Shown here piece by piece: positions 1-14,000 of a stretch of 64,000 nucleotides of DNA; positions within the stretch are counted from its first letter, which is position 1, and each line of letters begins with the position of its first letter. Below the pieces are notes generated by a model. The model searched no databases, was not told the DNA's origin, and saw only the letters and a list, made by a program, of their open reading frames with translations. Origin of the DNA: Echria macrotheca. Lineage: Eukaryota; Ascomycota; Sordariomycetes; Sordariales; Schizotheciaceae. The position numbers and the translations under genes were made by a program. The stretch lies in contig MU839827.1 in the NCBI GenBank assembly GCA_030411725.1, positions 4,037,027-4,101,026 on the forward strand, in the 5' to 3' direction.

Positions 1-3000
1 AGCCTCCGAGCCAAGCCGGCGAACACGCCCACAAAAAGGCACCGACACGCCGGTCACACTTTGTGACGGGATTTTTTTTTTTTTGCTGGAGAGAACCAGC
101 CGCTCGGCTGGGCCGTTCTTCTTCCCTTGCGGGTGTGTCTCTCTCGTCGGCTCGCACCTCTCCGTCCAGAGTACACTCAGCCCGTCTGATTCCCGTGATT
201 ACCAAGCCTTGCCGTGAAGTGACAAGCGCCGGGGATGGACGATGCCGTGTCTACCGTACGTACACTAGCTGAACGGCTGACAAAATGAATATCTGATGAG
301 ATGAGATGAGATGAAAAGAAGGAAAAAGAAAAGGACGACGATAAAACTGTTCGTCCGCGAACATTATACCCGTGACATACCCGTCCTCGAATTCCTCATT
401 CTTTCCAATCCCAATTTACCGCGTGTAAACCACGTTTGTTTCAACCACCTTCTCTTTCCGCATAGGCGACATATCACCTCTTGTTCCTTCTTCTCTTTTG
501 CTTTTTCTTCTTCTTCTTCTTTTTCGACTAATCACCCCCCACCACCATCTCATCGGTCGAACTACCCGTGCGTGACCTGAAAAGAAATAACGGTGTTGTA
601 ACCCGGGGAAAAAAGAAAGGAATGTGATGTGTGTGTGCGGGTGTGTGATACGCCTTGCCAGACTACTCTAACTAGAGTAGCGCCGCTGGGCGCCTCGTCC
701 GCCATCCACCACCCCATCGCCCGCCGTCGATCCATCCGAACTTTCCGAATCCTTCTGGAGAGGGAGGACGTTAAACCCCTTTTTGTCGCCAAAGACAAGG
801 GGGGTGTGGGTGAGAGGTGATTCCATATGTATGGATCTTTTTCTTTGTGTGTGTGCGTGTGTGAATGAAGAAAGCAGATTCTCACCTCGAAGGGCGGCAG
901 GGTAGGTGATTGAGAAGAGAGGGTGAGAAAAAAAAGGGAACGACGGCATATCAAAACAACAATAAGACCCCTTCCCCCTGATGACAGGCAGGATGACTAG
1001 AGTGGACTCGGGAAAAAAAATCACCAACCACCACCAAAAACAGCAAAAATTGCCATCCCGGCTTTGCCTTCCAAGGCTGTCGTCTGTCAGGGCCGCTGAC
1101 GTTCCGCTGCCGCTGCTGACGACACCCAAAAGATCCCAAACCATCTCCAGGCAACCCCGCTACAATCTTGGCTTCATCGGATTCGCTTCAGTTCGGGGAT
1201 AATAAAGGCAGGGAAGGGAAGGGAAGTCGGAGGAGGAAGGAATAATAAAAAAACGCACGGGGCTCCCCCGTAAGTGTACTTTGCATATTCAACCTCGGAA
1301 CGTTGGTGGCAAGTGCCAAACCAAAAATTTGATAGCTCACCTTTTTTTTTCCCTTCCTCACCGTACGGTGGTGGCTTGGTGGTGTTGGTTGGAAGGAAGC
1401 TGAGAGCATGCGGCATGGGGTAAAACGTGGGATTCGTACCCTTCTTTCTCACACACTTCTCAGCCCTTCCTCGGTTGGGTGCTGATGTCAGCACACACAG
1501 AAACACACACACACCTGGAACCGCATTCGGGACTTGAGAGATAGGGAACAGCACCACACCCCTTCCGAAAAAGAACAAGAGGAGACAGATCAAGAGAAGG
1601 AAAGCTCGAGGGAGGAGCCCAGCCGGGCAAGTCCGAGGCAGGCACACACACACCTACTCTACACACCACACCTTCACACCACCCACCTTCTCCATCCACC
1701 ACACACGGGATGCGCAAAACCACGCCTTCGCTTCCAGTCCCCTCTTTTTGTTTTTGGCCCTTTTTTAACTTGACAAATCGTCTGTGAGAAAGGACCAGAA
1801 ACAAGTGTGGGAGTGTGTGTGTGTGTCGTGCGTGATCAACCTTGCATGAGTAGGTACCGAACCGGGGAGGGGGGTATGAATCTCGCGACCTGGTTGGCTG
1901 GTGGCTTCGTCGAACGAGGACCAGCCCCGTTGAGGAAATCCGGGGTTTGCTCCGTCTCTCTTTCATGCTGCTGTTGCGACTGGAACAGATCAAGATGAAG
2001 ATGAAGCCCTTGGCACGCTACTATCAAGATGCAAAACAACCGCCGGCATAAACAGAGAGAGAGGATGGACGTAATGTGTTTCTCATCGCTTCCCGACCGC
2101 TTGGCTGTGAAGTTTGGTTTCCCCAGTTCCAAATCCTTCCCTGTCCTGTGCCTGCCACCAGAATCAAAGCTCAAATCAAGCCACCTGAAAAAGTCAAATC
2201 TCACTCCGGACGCCGTGGCTTCACCTTGTGGAACCTCAAGATCTTCATACGCCCTCCCCAAAAGAGGCATCGCTGCAAAACAAAGCCCCGGACGCCCGCC
2301 TGGAGTAAACTCCACCCCCGCCTTTGGATCAGGAAGGCAGACAAGAAAAAAAAGAAGGGGCGTTGTCACCCTGGGCTCTCTCGGATCCGTGTTTTACCCC
2401 ACACAATAACAACCTTCGCAGTCCCAAAGGAATGAATGACCAGAGAGCGAGGGGGCAGGCAGGGTAGCAGTTATTTAGTCGCCGCTCACTAGTCCAGTCC
2501 AACGACTCCATCTTCAAAAATAAATGAAAATGGAGATGGTAGTGTCGTGACACCGCTAGCCTGGATCCATCATCCCAGCGACGGGCAGACGGACGGACGG
2601 CCGAGCGTGCGCACAAAAACAAAAAGTCTGGTACGCTAAACCACTGTTCGCGCTGCAAGTGTTTGAATGCAAGCGTGGTAGCGTGGGTAGATGAGCCGGC
2701 CGCCGCCGACCCTCCCGTCTTCCAGCCAAGCGGCAGCGAATAAGACCCTGTACCAGAACACGGTTTCCAGCGCCCGCCGCCTTCCGTTGACTTGGGAGCC
2801 GGGAAGAGAGAGTTCTGGTAACAAAAAAAACGCCAGGAAATGTGATGTGATTGATGACTGACGGGCGAGGAGCACCACTTGGCGATCTCACCATCTTCAT
2901 CACCCTCTCTTCCTCCGGAATTTGCGCTGCCGAACAAAATATTGATGACCAGGTCTCACCAACGGTTCTCCCGCTCGTTCGTTGGGCCCACTTGTCCACA

Positions 3001-6000
3001 AACTTTGCAAAAAAAGAAAAAGGAGAGCGGCGACGAGGCAAAAGGCAAAGAAAACGCCCCGGCCTACACTATTCCCTTTCGGACGTGCATCGCATGCGCA
3101 GCGCAGAATGCGGGGGAGGGGCCCACGAGACGATTTGGCTCTTGGCGTTTTTTGATAACCACCAGGGGGCAGGGGCGTTGAACACAGTAAGGGAGCAAGG
3201 GCGTGAAAGCGAAGCTAAGGACGAAAGAGACGATGGCGCCAAAAAGGAAAAGAAAACTAAAATAAAATCGAAACGGCCATGCGGGGACCACACACAAAAC
3301 TCAAGACTCGAGAAGTCAAATACCGGGCAAAGGGAGAGAGTCCGAACCCCCTGCGCGAGGTTGCGCTGTGAACCTTGGCATCGTGGATCTTGCTCGAGGG
3401 GTCGGCGATGCTAGGGTCGGCGTCGATTGTTGACTTTTGTCTCTCTCTCCCTGAGGGTGGTTGTTGATGAGAGCCGCATTCGAGGATTCGTCGGCGAACA
3501 AATTGCGTCAACTGCAACGTCGTAATCTCGTCGTTGGACCCCCTCGAGTCTACACTAGTGTACCCCGGACTTGTTGAGTGGAAAAATCGCCGTGCGATGC
3601 TTGTCGGTTTTTTTCTTCTGATGACTCGTCAATCTTGCTTGATCCGCCGGCAACAACACAACTGTCATCTCATCAGCAGCACTGGCCATCCAGTGCTGAT
3701 GATTGATGCGTGAGGCCGGCCAGCAGATTGCAGTGCCAGTGTTTCCAGCCAGCGCGGCCTTGCATGCGCTGAACCACGCCCCGATCGGTTCGCTATCATG
3801 CACAATTTTTTTTCCCCGTGGCATTTCGATAACCCCAAACAGGACCCCCTTTTTTCGCTGTCGTTTCGTTGGGAGGGATGCAACCGCCCCCAGACGCCTG
3901 CCGCCGCTGCCCGCTTTTGCGCTTTGCCTAACATAGGCCAGATCCGATGGGCGGCTCGTCTTCTGGCCAATTGACGTTCTATCGGAGCTTCCTCCTAACT
4001 TGCTTTCAGCTCTCTCTCACCAACCAGCATCAGCAAAAAAACTCGCAAGGCCAGCTTTGGTTGGTACCAGCCAATCTGGGAGATGAACAACAATTTTTTT
4101 TCGATAGCCTCGCCAACAACATCCAAGTCCGCCGCCAAGGGGACCAGAGCCTCCCTCGAAAAAATTCTTTCTCTTTGACCCTGATTCTCAATGATCTTCA
4201 TCTGATGACGCCAGATGGTGTGCAGGGGGTGGAGGGGCAGGAGGGGTCCTTCTCCTGCGAGCCCGCCGTCGTTTGGGGCCGGCATTAAACTTCCAACCCG
4301 ACAAATGTGGGATGTTTGAGAGAGGGAGAGAGGGATGCGGGCCAAAATAGCCAAAGCACTTGCACAGAGTGAGAGTGCTCCCTACATAAAAACATTGTGT
4401 CTGTGCCTGGGCTGGGCCCGCCGCTGCATATCCCGCTCTCCCGCAAAAAGGGGGACGGCAGCAGACATCAACATCATCGATGTGTGTCCGGATAGATCGT
4501 ACATCGTACATAGTCGAGATTACCTCAGGACGTTTCAAACCGCCCCGTCGCAGCGCCGGCTCTGTTTGACGCCCTGCAAGACGCCCTTTTGTGTGTTGCT
4601 ACACTATCGACAGGCCATCATGACAGACAGGGGCAAGCTACAAGGCCAACGGCGATAACGTCGCTGTCCGGATTGTAGGTACAATACGAGCATCGGGAGT
4701 TGCCCCCCAGGGCCGTGCCCTACACTAGGAAGATGTGATGTGACTGTATCTGAATATCTGTCACCAAGTGCCGTCCATCGACAACATGCCGGGCATCTCT
4801 CTGTCTGAGACAATAGTGCACACCTGGGGAACCTGTGCTGCTGCTTATCAGCATCCCAAGCAGGAATCGATGAAAATCCTGCTGGCACAGGCTCTCTGAA
4901 TGACGGCACGACGCATCTCTCGTCAACGAACGTCTCTGAGATGGGCTAGAACACGCCTCATTGAGTTGACCGGAACGGCCGACTTGCTCGAGGCCGCGGC
5001 CGGCGATAAATTCAGACTCGTCTCACGCCCTAGGGTCGAGAAAATAATCTCCGTGTTGAGAATCTGCATTGTATGTACGGCGAACGGCCCCTAGGATGGT
5101 CGCCGCCGCCCCTCGCCGTTCATCGCCAAGCGACCGGGGCTCGCCGCGCTTAGTTATGACTCTGGCGATTAAAACACAGTTTTGTTTTGTGCATGTTCAG
5201 CTGAAGGTCCAATGATCGTCGGTTTCTGCTGCCCAAACTCTCTCTCTCGCAGCCGCACGGTCATCAAGCGCCACATCGGCAAGCCGTGAAATCTTTTTGC
5301 CAACCGCTTGTGTCCTCGCGAAGCTTCAGGACCTCATTCACCCAGGCGACGCCCGCGCAGCGTATCATCCTAAAATCTTGAACAATCTCTTGTCGAGATC
5401 GCTTGGTGTTGGGTGTCTTTTTTTGCCGTCTCCCGGTGCGCGCTTCGGCAGCGCGTCCAGGACCGGAGGAATAAGACGTTCTGATTCGCCGGCGGCTGCT
5501 GCGACCAGTTGTCGTGCCTCGTTCACAAGATACAAGCAGACTCGGGATCCACCGCTGGAGAGACGTCGACCTGCAAACAGAACCCAAACCAGACTCCAGT
5601 TCGCAGGCCAAGCGGACCGCAGCTACGGCCATTCGCCCCTGTCACTGGCTGCATCCAGTAGAGCCCGCTGAAGGTAGCCCGGGCACTCGAGCGCACGGAG
5701 GGTTGCCGGACGATCGGCAGCGGCACACAAGGGCGAGGATAACTTAATGCGCGGCCGGATAAATCCACACCATGCTTCGAGGACCAATACACCCCTCTTC
5801 ACCATCCAGCCTTCCGATGACGATGCTGTTCAAATTTGGCAACATGGAGGTGGAAACCTCAACAAGGCACGGCTGCGCCACCGGAGAGGCTCTGTGAATG
5901 AGGACAACAGTCCACAGGCAGTAAGCCGAACAAGCTCGTGTGATCCACCGGAGGGAGAACTTCTGAGCGGAGGTCGGTCGGCAGCACGGGCAAGCGTGCG

Positions 6001-9000
6001 AAAAGACGAATATTGAGCATCAATTATAATTTTCTGGATACCCGGTGACCTCAAACCGCTGACCACCGCCGGCGCCGGGCTGCGGACTCGCTCTGTGCCG
6101 GTCAGCGCCCGAGGGACTCGGGGCAGTCGGGCTCGTGTCTCACCATGCGCTGCCCACTCGCAACAGCAGCTGACTGGCTGCACACCGAGACATTCCACGC
6201 CCTGGTGATGCTGCCATTCATGCCACAAACAACTTTTTCAATGTTGTTCCAGTGTGAGCAAGAAGAGGCGCGCGAGGCTAGGTATTCCGTACAGCCGGCG
6301 ATCGTCAGCTACACCGAAACTGGGAGAGAGCCAGCTTCATCGGCAGGGGGATCGTTAACTTTTCTGCGGCGTTCTCCTCGTCCCCTGTTTCTCGATCGGG
6401 AGGGATGGCGGAACGCCATATCGGCGGGGAGACGATCGCGGGTTAGCGTGGAGAAGCCTGACAGAGAGAGAAAGGGCTTTGCTGCCGATTGCCTCTATCC
6501 GCTTTCGGCCTGGTGTCGTCGATTTTGCGGCAAATTTGGACAATCCGGTGCTCTCGCCGAGCTGTGGCTGCAAAGACTCGGCTGAGTGCCAACAGCCCAT
6601 TTCCAAGTCGAGTAAATCGCCGAGCTGGGAGCTGCGATGGTTTGCTTGGCCAAAGGTCCTCTTCCACTGCTGTCTCAGATCGCGGCAGACGGGCTGAGAT
6701 GACAGCATGCTCACCCCCACGACGCCCAAGAGTCCAACACCGGCGGAATTCTAGGCCGACTGCTTGCTGCATCGCCAACGACCTGATCAGCTTTCAATTC
6801 CCAGGATAGGTATGCCTGGAGACAGACCTCGGCCGACCACAAGTCGGCATCGAATGGCTCAACCGCTTCCACTCTGCTCTCAGCGTGGGGGTTTCCTGCA
6901 ACTCTTTGATTAACTCGAGGGCTCCGCCGAGGGATGGTGCTGCATCCGCCGCGGATGGCCAAGTCGAGCAATCTAGAATGGTCTCCATACCGTCCCAGCG
7001 CTAGCTAGCGTGGGAGCGTCTGATGATGGATATCTAATAACTTGCATCTACCGGCGAGCGACAGAAACAGGTTGAGATGGCCGACAAGCCTGACTGATCT
7101 CCACATTGCAGACCCTCGAGATGCTGCGCTAGCGTAGACAGGGGAGCTATCTGGCAGGGTTGGGGGAACTCCCGCAACGGGAGCGGCCCTCTGGCGAATC
7201 GCCGTCTTTCCAGGTAGCCGCTGGTGAGACCCTGCCCCGGACCTCTCTCTCGTGCCAACGTTCGATCTCCACTTCTGGTTCCATCGTTATCATGAAGTGT
7301 ACACTACGCAGCACGCTTTGCCATGTCTGGCTTCCCACATCAGATATAGACATATCCTGGCTCGCAATCCACGGGCTCTCCCGAATGCACCTCATCTCTA
7401 TAACCCAGTGTTTTATGCCTCAGTAGTGCGGGAATAAGTGCCACTGGCCGTCCTTGGTCGCAGGCGATGTTCGGTTACCACTGTCCGGTTTCTCCTGTGG
7501 TCGAGCATCCCCAGATAGTTATGTGTGATGGCTCAAGCCTGCGGGAATACACCGGAAGACATGTCTGACCGAATCCACCTAGGTGGCACCTAGGCATTCA
7601 CAAAGCCATGGCAGTCCAATCCTCTAAGTTTGCTAGTGGTGGACTCCGCCTGATCAGGATGTCGTCTCGCATGACTGCTCATTCCTAGTAACCATGAGCT
7701 ATATTCCGCGACGTTGCCATCCCAAGCAGACAGCCCAGGTCATAGGAGGAGAATGCCGAGGCACCAAGCAGCCGTGGCCCATTGGCGAGTGATATGTCAA
7801 GAAGCGTGTCGCAAGTGTCTCAATGCTAGGAATGCAGGCCGGCCGACAAATCGAACTTCTCTCACGAGGCTGGTCCTGCAGGCCCTTCGCCGGCCAGTGC
7901 CCCGCAAAGCAGGCACAAGTTGGACCAGGCGACGCAAGCCTTCTCGTGGCCGCTTCACACCAATTGCGCGAGTGTGTGAGGGCCGGCCGTGCCATGATTT
8001 GTCCGGCCAGCTGCGGAGTCGATGCAGCAGCTGCAGGTCCGTCTGAAAAGAGCTAGACGCCGTGAATCTCCGCGGCCGATGCTACGGAGAAGGTGGACAC
8101 TCGGGGCAGGCAACAGACAGTCGCTGGAAGACAAGATGCCCCATCGTGCAAGATCTCCACGATTCGCCTCGAGTTATGCATGGCAATAACTACCATTACC
8201 CTGTTGAATCAAAGCTTGCGAGGAAACATCCGCCTGCCAGAGTTTGGGAAGCTGCCGGCGGAGATGGACCCTGCTTCGACATGCAGCGAGGCTCGGTCAG
8301 TTCTGAGGGCACCGGGCTGGGCCTTCTCACCGAGACAGTACTGATGCTGCGTCGATATCTCGTCAAGAAGGCTTTCTGTGACGGTAAGATTCGATGCTAC
8401 TCCGTTCGAATTGACTGCAGCTCGAGCTTGAGACCCTTGGGGCTGGGCAATCCGACCGAGTAGTTTCTCCGCAAATCGCTTCATTCGTCGACAATCCTCA
8501 CCCAGCTCGTCGTCGGAGCTCCGCTGCTGGCTGTGAGGGCTGGCTCGCGGCCCACAGGAAGTGTCGCTATTCCAGGCGTGCCTCTGCCATCTCTGATTGG
8601 CAGCGACGACAGCGAGTTGTCGTCTGCACGACGACGACGAGCGACCCGCGCAGTGCTGAGCTGCACACTGGAGGCATGGATTTGCCATTGACCAGTCGAC
8701 GAAATGGGCAGCCAATGAGACGGGCCTTGGGCGGGCCGCTGTGTTTCTAGTCGGCCCCAAGTGAGTACTGAACACTGCAGGTTGCTTCAGACGGGAGACG
8801 CTGGTGGTGGGATGATTTTGGAGGCAGAAAGGCAGGAGCCAACGTCGCACCGCACCGCAGCCTGCAACCTAGCCTCTGCCATTCGTCCTCGTCCCCACCA
8901 GCAAGTCCTCGCTGCTGCGCTGCTGCGGGCTCGTGAATGCGGGCGGATGAGGACGAGTGGGCAAGTTGTGTTAGCGGCGCTGCGACAATTCCATACTGGC

Positions 9001-10391
9001 TGCTAGCGACCCCCACGCTGGGACCGCATCGTGAAGGACTCTCCAATTCTGGATCGGCCGTGTCGTTTTATCCTGACGGTCTCGGCTGGCTCCTGAATGC
9101 CGCGGCAATGCGCGCAACTGAAGCGAAAAGAGAGTGAGATTTGAATTGTCAGGATCACGGGCTGCAAAGGCTGTGATTGACGCTGGCGTCGGGCCTGGGC
9201 CGGCACCGGCATGAAGAAGTGCACGAGAAAACATTTCTGGCAGGCGTCGCAGCGAGGCAAAAGAGCAGCCAGCGACAAGAACTCTTCTTGCCTGCCCATG
9301 CGGGTTTCAAGACCCCGTCGCTGCCTGGGGGACAGCACCTCATTGGCTGCCGGCCTGGCGCAACGAAATATTGCGCTGTCGCCGGACGCCAGAGGCAGAC
9401 AAGCGAACGCTCTTGAGGAACGCAGCCTTGGAAAAGCGAGAACGCTAGCTGCAACGCCATCGGGCAAGGCGACCAGGCCTGAGGCATTCATCACCTGCCT
9501 TGCCTGCCGGATGGGCCTGGCAGACGTTGAGGGCGTTGAGAAACAATTTTCAGACAGCAAAAGAGACATTGTGAGGGTCAGGAGCGACCCCCACAGGACC
9601 TGATTTGCCTTGGCACCATAGCATAAAAATTCCCACCTTAGCAAAGAGGCGAGAATGAGGTGCAATGGCGCACCCTCACGTCTTGTTGCGCACCAGAGAC
9701 CGGTCCACTGCTGGACGCTGCGCTGGATGGGCAGGTCTCGGGATGGAGGGGGTGGGCCGCGAGCGACTGCACACGCCCCGCAGCAAGTCGGCGCAAGTGA
9801 GTCCTCATCAGCGGGCTCCAAGGACGAAAAGCCAGGCGACGCAAGGCCAGGATGCTGCCAAGTAGCCGGCCCACTTTTGCTGCTCAAAACGGACCAGGGT
9901 GGTGCCACGACCTGGCCATGCTATGCTCACGCCTGGCAGCAGAAATTTTTCGTCCACACCACCTGGCGAGACCCCTGCCACCAGCCTATCTCGCACAAGG
10001 CATAGTGCAGATTGCAGCCTCTGGCCCACTGCACGAGCGACCCGCTCTGGTCCCTGCCCACGATGGGCGTGTGGTGGTGGTACTCGCTGTCTTGTACCGC
10101 TGCCCTCCCGATACCGCACGGGGGTACGCCGCTGCCCCCTCGCTCTGCGTACCTCGAAAGCGCCAATGTCTTGGTGCTCGCGGGTCCTTTGTGGTCATGG
10201 GCTTCTGCCTCTCACTCCCCACACACTTTCCTCGACCAGAGCAGGCAGAGCCGTACAATCCATACATAACATCGGCCTCCCCAGCTCACCACTTCACACT
10301 GCCCACCAGAACACACACTTTGTCGACCACCTCTCCTTCTGATCCAAGACGACGACGCTGCCCGCCCAGTCTCGCACCAACACACACTGCT
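1..10391. other. Gene-poor region, no coding gene recognised
   Basis: I see no recognisable protein domain in any frame over this stretch. Open frames exist (for example 301 codons on the minus strand at 9003-9908 and 213 codons at 8209-8850), but their translations are rich in Arg, Ser, Pro and Leu, have no family signature and overlap open frames on the other strand, as expected for moderately GC-rich noncoding DNA. The first 3.5 kb is full of purine or pyrimidine tracts and short TG/CA and CTT runs. A multi-exon gene made of short exons cannot be excluded without transcript data. The region may serve as long upstream sequence for the Ecl1-like gene. Confidence 0.5.
295..314. repeat. (GATGA)4 pentanucleotide microsatellite
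   Basis: Four perfect copies of GATGA in tandem, directly followed by a purine-rich stretch. Confidence 0.85.
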
Positions 10392-10409
10392 ATGTGCCAG
10401 CAACAATAA
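10392..10409 (+). promoter_or_regulatory. Five-codon upstream ORF before the Ecl1-like gene
   Basis: An ATG at 10392 opens a frame of five codons (MCQQQ) closed by TAA, about 180 nt before the start of the Ecl1-like CDS. If the transcript begins upstream of it, the frame could tune translation of the downstream protein. The transcript start is not visible from sequence, so a regulatory role is inference. Confidence 0.3.
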
Positions 10410-10591
10410 GACTTGCCAATCCAAATCCTTCCCTCGGGAACCCATCTCCTCGTCTCGCCAGCATATCAGGCCTCGTCGAGCACGCCTTGACTTCCAGTCC
10501 CCGAGCATCTCGAGTCCCTCGTACTCGGCACGGAAGGACCTGATCCATTGCTCGCCCGAACCACCACTCCTTCAGACCACCGCAGCCCACC

Positions 10592-11053
10592 ATGTCTTTC
10601 GATTGGACTCACCAGTTCTGCCTCACCTGCGACAAGCAGACGGACGGCGCCACCTACTGCTCAGAATCATGCCGGCTGGCCGACTACGACAAGACGTCGA
10701 CGTCCAGCTCGGGGCCGAGCTCACCTGCCTTCGCCAGCCCCTCGTACCAGTGGTCTTTCAGCAAGCCGGCGGCGACCAGCACCAAGTTCTACCTCTCACC
10801 CGCCTACGACTTCAGCAGCCCACAGCTGAGCGGTAGACCGCTCCAGCAAGGGCCAGTACCAACGACGGATCTCAGCCGAAGTGCCCGTCCGGTCCTCTCA
10901 CCATCGACGTCGCACACCAGCCTCTGCTCGATCCGGAGCAACTCGAGTGCCGGCCTCGATGCCGCCCAGCTGTCAGACAAGCAAGCGAGAGAGCTCCGAG
11001 CATACGCCCGATCCTTCGAATCAGTCCGCCTCCAACGCAGACGATCACACTAA
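10592..11053 (+). CDS. Ecl1-like small zinc-binding longevity factor
   Basis: Single-exon gene for 153 residues. The N-terminus carries the hallmark of the fungal Ecl1 (extender of chronological lifespan) family: CLTC at residues 10-13, then YCSESCRLAD at 22-31. This gives four cysteines (C10, C13, C23, C27) spaced for one zinc ion. The rest is Ser/Pro-rich and probably disordered, with a basic end (ARSFESVRLQRRRSH). In fission yeast, members of the family are induced by nutrient limitation and extend stationary-phase survival when overproduced; they act as small nuclear or regulatory proteins with no known enzyme activity. The start is the first ATG before the zinc motif and lies in a good context (CCACCATGT). 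The gene stands alone, with about 8-10 kb of sequence lacking a clear gene on each side. Family assignment is firm; function in this species is inferred. Confidence 0.85.
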   Translation: MSFDWTHQFCLTCDKQTDGATYCSESCRLADYDKTSTSSSGPSSPAFASPSYQWSFSKPAATSTKFYLSPAYDFSSPQLSGRPLQQGPVPTTDLSRSARPVLSPSTSHTSLCSIRSNSSAGLDAAQLSDKQARELRAYARSFESVRLQRRRSH

Positions 11054-14000
11054 AAGTCGAAGCTCATGGAAGCGCTATTACTCGACTTAGCTCCCCTTCT
11101 GCGAAGCGACTTTTATACCCCCGCCATCGAATTCGATGATGGCTCATAGAACGACACCACATCACGACTCAGTTCGCATTTCGTTTGTTTTCACTATACT
11201 CTATCTGTTGTAACAAAAAAGGCATACACCGGAGCACAGCATCTATAAAAAGTTTGGTCACTGGGGCAGGATTTGTTCTTTTTTATCTGGGACACTTGGG
11301 AGAGGCGTACCACCGGGGCGGGGGAAGCCGTGTACCGCAACTGATACACTTGGGATATCCGGTCTGTTTTTATTTTTTGTCTTTGCAAAGCATTTGCATA
11401 GGGACGGTCGGCAGGAGGCCACGGTTATGGGATAGGCACAGGGCAGGCTCAGATCTGTTTGGGACTGGAACGGCGTTGGATCGAGGGATCGCACTTGCGA
11501 CGTGCGAGTCTTTTCAGAGCGAGTTTGTCTGGTACTTGATGATCATGTTCACGATGGGAACCACCTGTATGACGGATGATGGAATGGCGGGATTTTGGGT
11601 AGTTGGAGGCACAACTGGCCACGAGATAGAGAGAGCTCGGACTGATGCCACAAGCTGGCGACCGCCCCCTCACGGAGGCTGGTCATGATCGAATGGAACA
11701 GTTCCAACCCCCAAACAAGACTCCCAAGCGTGATGCCATGATTTGGATGCAAAGTGTTAGCTAATTGATCGTCACTGTCGGGTCAGGTGTCGTGGACGGA
11801 TGAGGTTTGCTCCCCAGTTCTCCACATTCCAGAGCGGAGTTCGATTGCCGTCGCCCACCCACCTGCCACTTCCCGCTTTCCGAGCCCGGGAAGACGGCAA
11901 TCACGCAACCTTTTTGTCAACCGAGTTGCGGACAGGAAGGAAACTGCTGCCGGCTGCAAGGCACGAAACACTGCCAGAACACAGTCGTCCAACTCAGCTA
12001 CAAACCGAGTGGCGCCGCCTAGGTTTCAAGTGCACCGGGATTGGAACCAGCTCATCATCCAAAGAAAGTTTTGCTTTGGGCGCTGGACGGCTCCGCGCTT
12101 GGAGAGCCCGTCTGACCTCGGTTCAGCCCAACGTTGAGTCTATGGACGCATTGGCGACGGGTGGAAACTAGCTCGAGTCACAGCATCATCCATTCGTCTC
12201 AGCTAGCCCTTTGTTGCTGGCCTGGTGCTAGTAGCTAAGTGGACAACACCTTAAACCCGAGCTTTCTCCTCCCCACTGGAGCTTCCTGGCGTCATCTACG
12301 GAGACGGGCCGGACGACTTCCTACGGGTCCACGCTCGTAAGTTGTTCAAAGCTGGGGTTTCCCTTCCGCTTTCTGCACCAAAAAAGATGACAATCCACCC
12401 GGCAAGGAAGAGCAATTCCCCAAAGTTGGAAGTTTTGCCATGGCGCAGACGCAAGGCGTTTGACCCGCTGCCATCAACAGAGAGGGGGTTCCCTGCTGCA
12501 AAGTCGATCCTCCAGCGACGGCGAGTGGATAGGAGCGAATGGCGATGAGAACAAAAAGAGTTCTTGTTCGCTGATGACGAGAACGTTGGCCGCCACGCGA
12601 GCCACGTTACACGTCTCCGACGAACCCGGCAAACCGTCACATAGACGCAATTGGAGGATGCTTTCGTGGCAAAAACGGCTTGCAGACCAGCCTCGAACTT
12701 GGGGGACCCTTTGTGTCGCCCGCCCTCCCCAATGGACTGGACGAGAAGAAGAGCGGGCCGAGCCAAGCAAGCCATTATGCTCATAGGGTCTTTGTTCAAA
12801 GTCTCCTGAGCCAGAGGATCGACGGGGTCCAGCAATGCTGTGTCCACGGGCTTCAATGGGCGGTTTCGCAGGCACAGCAACCAGAGCCCAAAGCTATCCC
12901 AAGTGGGATCAGGGAGCCAATGGGAATATGGATGGGAATGTGACAACTCGACCGCCTTACTCACTTTTGCTCCTGCATTGGCCAAAGGATCAACGCTTCG
13001 GGCGAGTAACCAAAGCAGCGAGTTGCACAACATGTCGCCTCCCTTTGGGCTGTCCACCCCCAGCCAAAACCTGTGGGAAAGAATGGGCCTCCGCGGACAG
13101 GAACATGGCGACCAAGAAAAGTCTGGGGAAATTTTTGCCATCGGGAGCACCCACCAGTGGTGGATCGGCGATACATCTACACCCATTCCATCAGCAAAGT
13201 GTCGGAAGCAGAGTGCTGCTCCCTGCGAGGTGTCGGGATATGGCGGCGCCAGACGGAAGCTCTGCTTCGAAGGGAGCTGGGGCTGTGAGACGAGGATTGG
13301 CTTGCCATCGCACGGTAATCTGCCGTTTGTTCGGCTCCCGGCCAGCCTGGACCCATTACACAATGACCATCAGCTGCGGCGTGGTCGGTGGTCGTGGAGC
13401 GGCTTTGCATTGTGCGTCGTCCCAGAAGCGGAGAAACCCGTGGGTCGTCTGGCTCTGACGTAGCGGGGAAGAAAAGGCAGCAGCGGGAGGTCTGGCAGAA
13501 AAGCACGCCATCTTTACAAAGACATTTTGGCTCGATCGTGCCTGCCGCCGTGGCATCCTCTCCCGTGTCCGGTCGCAGCAACAATGGGGGGGAGGTCAAT
13601 GTTGAAATTTTTTATTTTGCTCTTCATCAGGCCACTGCCCTACCTACTACCCCACCGGAGACATTTCGGTCGACGGCGGCTGACACAGGCTACAGCATTG
13701 CGCCGTATATTCGGCGGACGTGCGTGTGTGTTCACTTGTACAAGACTGGGTCGAGTTGTTGTGTGGTTAGGACAGCGACTGGTCCGGATGGAGATCCGTA
13801 CCGCGTTGCCTTTGCTGCCCGCTCGCTGTCCCCGCCCCGTGTCTGAAACACTGCTCTCGTCATTGACACAATAAACCTCTCTCTCCCCTCCTCTCTCTCT
13901 TCTCGGCAGCATGCCACAACAACGGGTCCCCGGTTTTGTTTGGCAACCGCCGGCCTGGAGTGGGGGGAGGAGGGCAGGGAGGGGGAAGGGGGCGTGTAAG

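Noticed and set aside
9003..9908. 301-codon minus-strand open frame
   Set aside because: No family signature, composition rich in Ser/Arg/Leu/Ala/Pro, and overlapping open frames on the plus strand; treated as chance.
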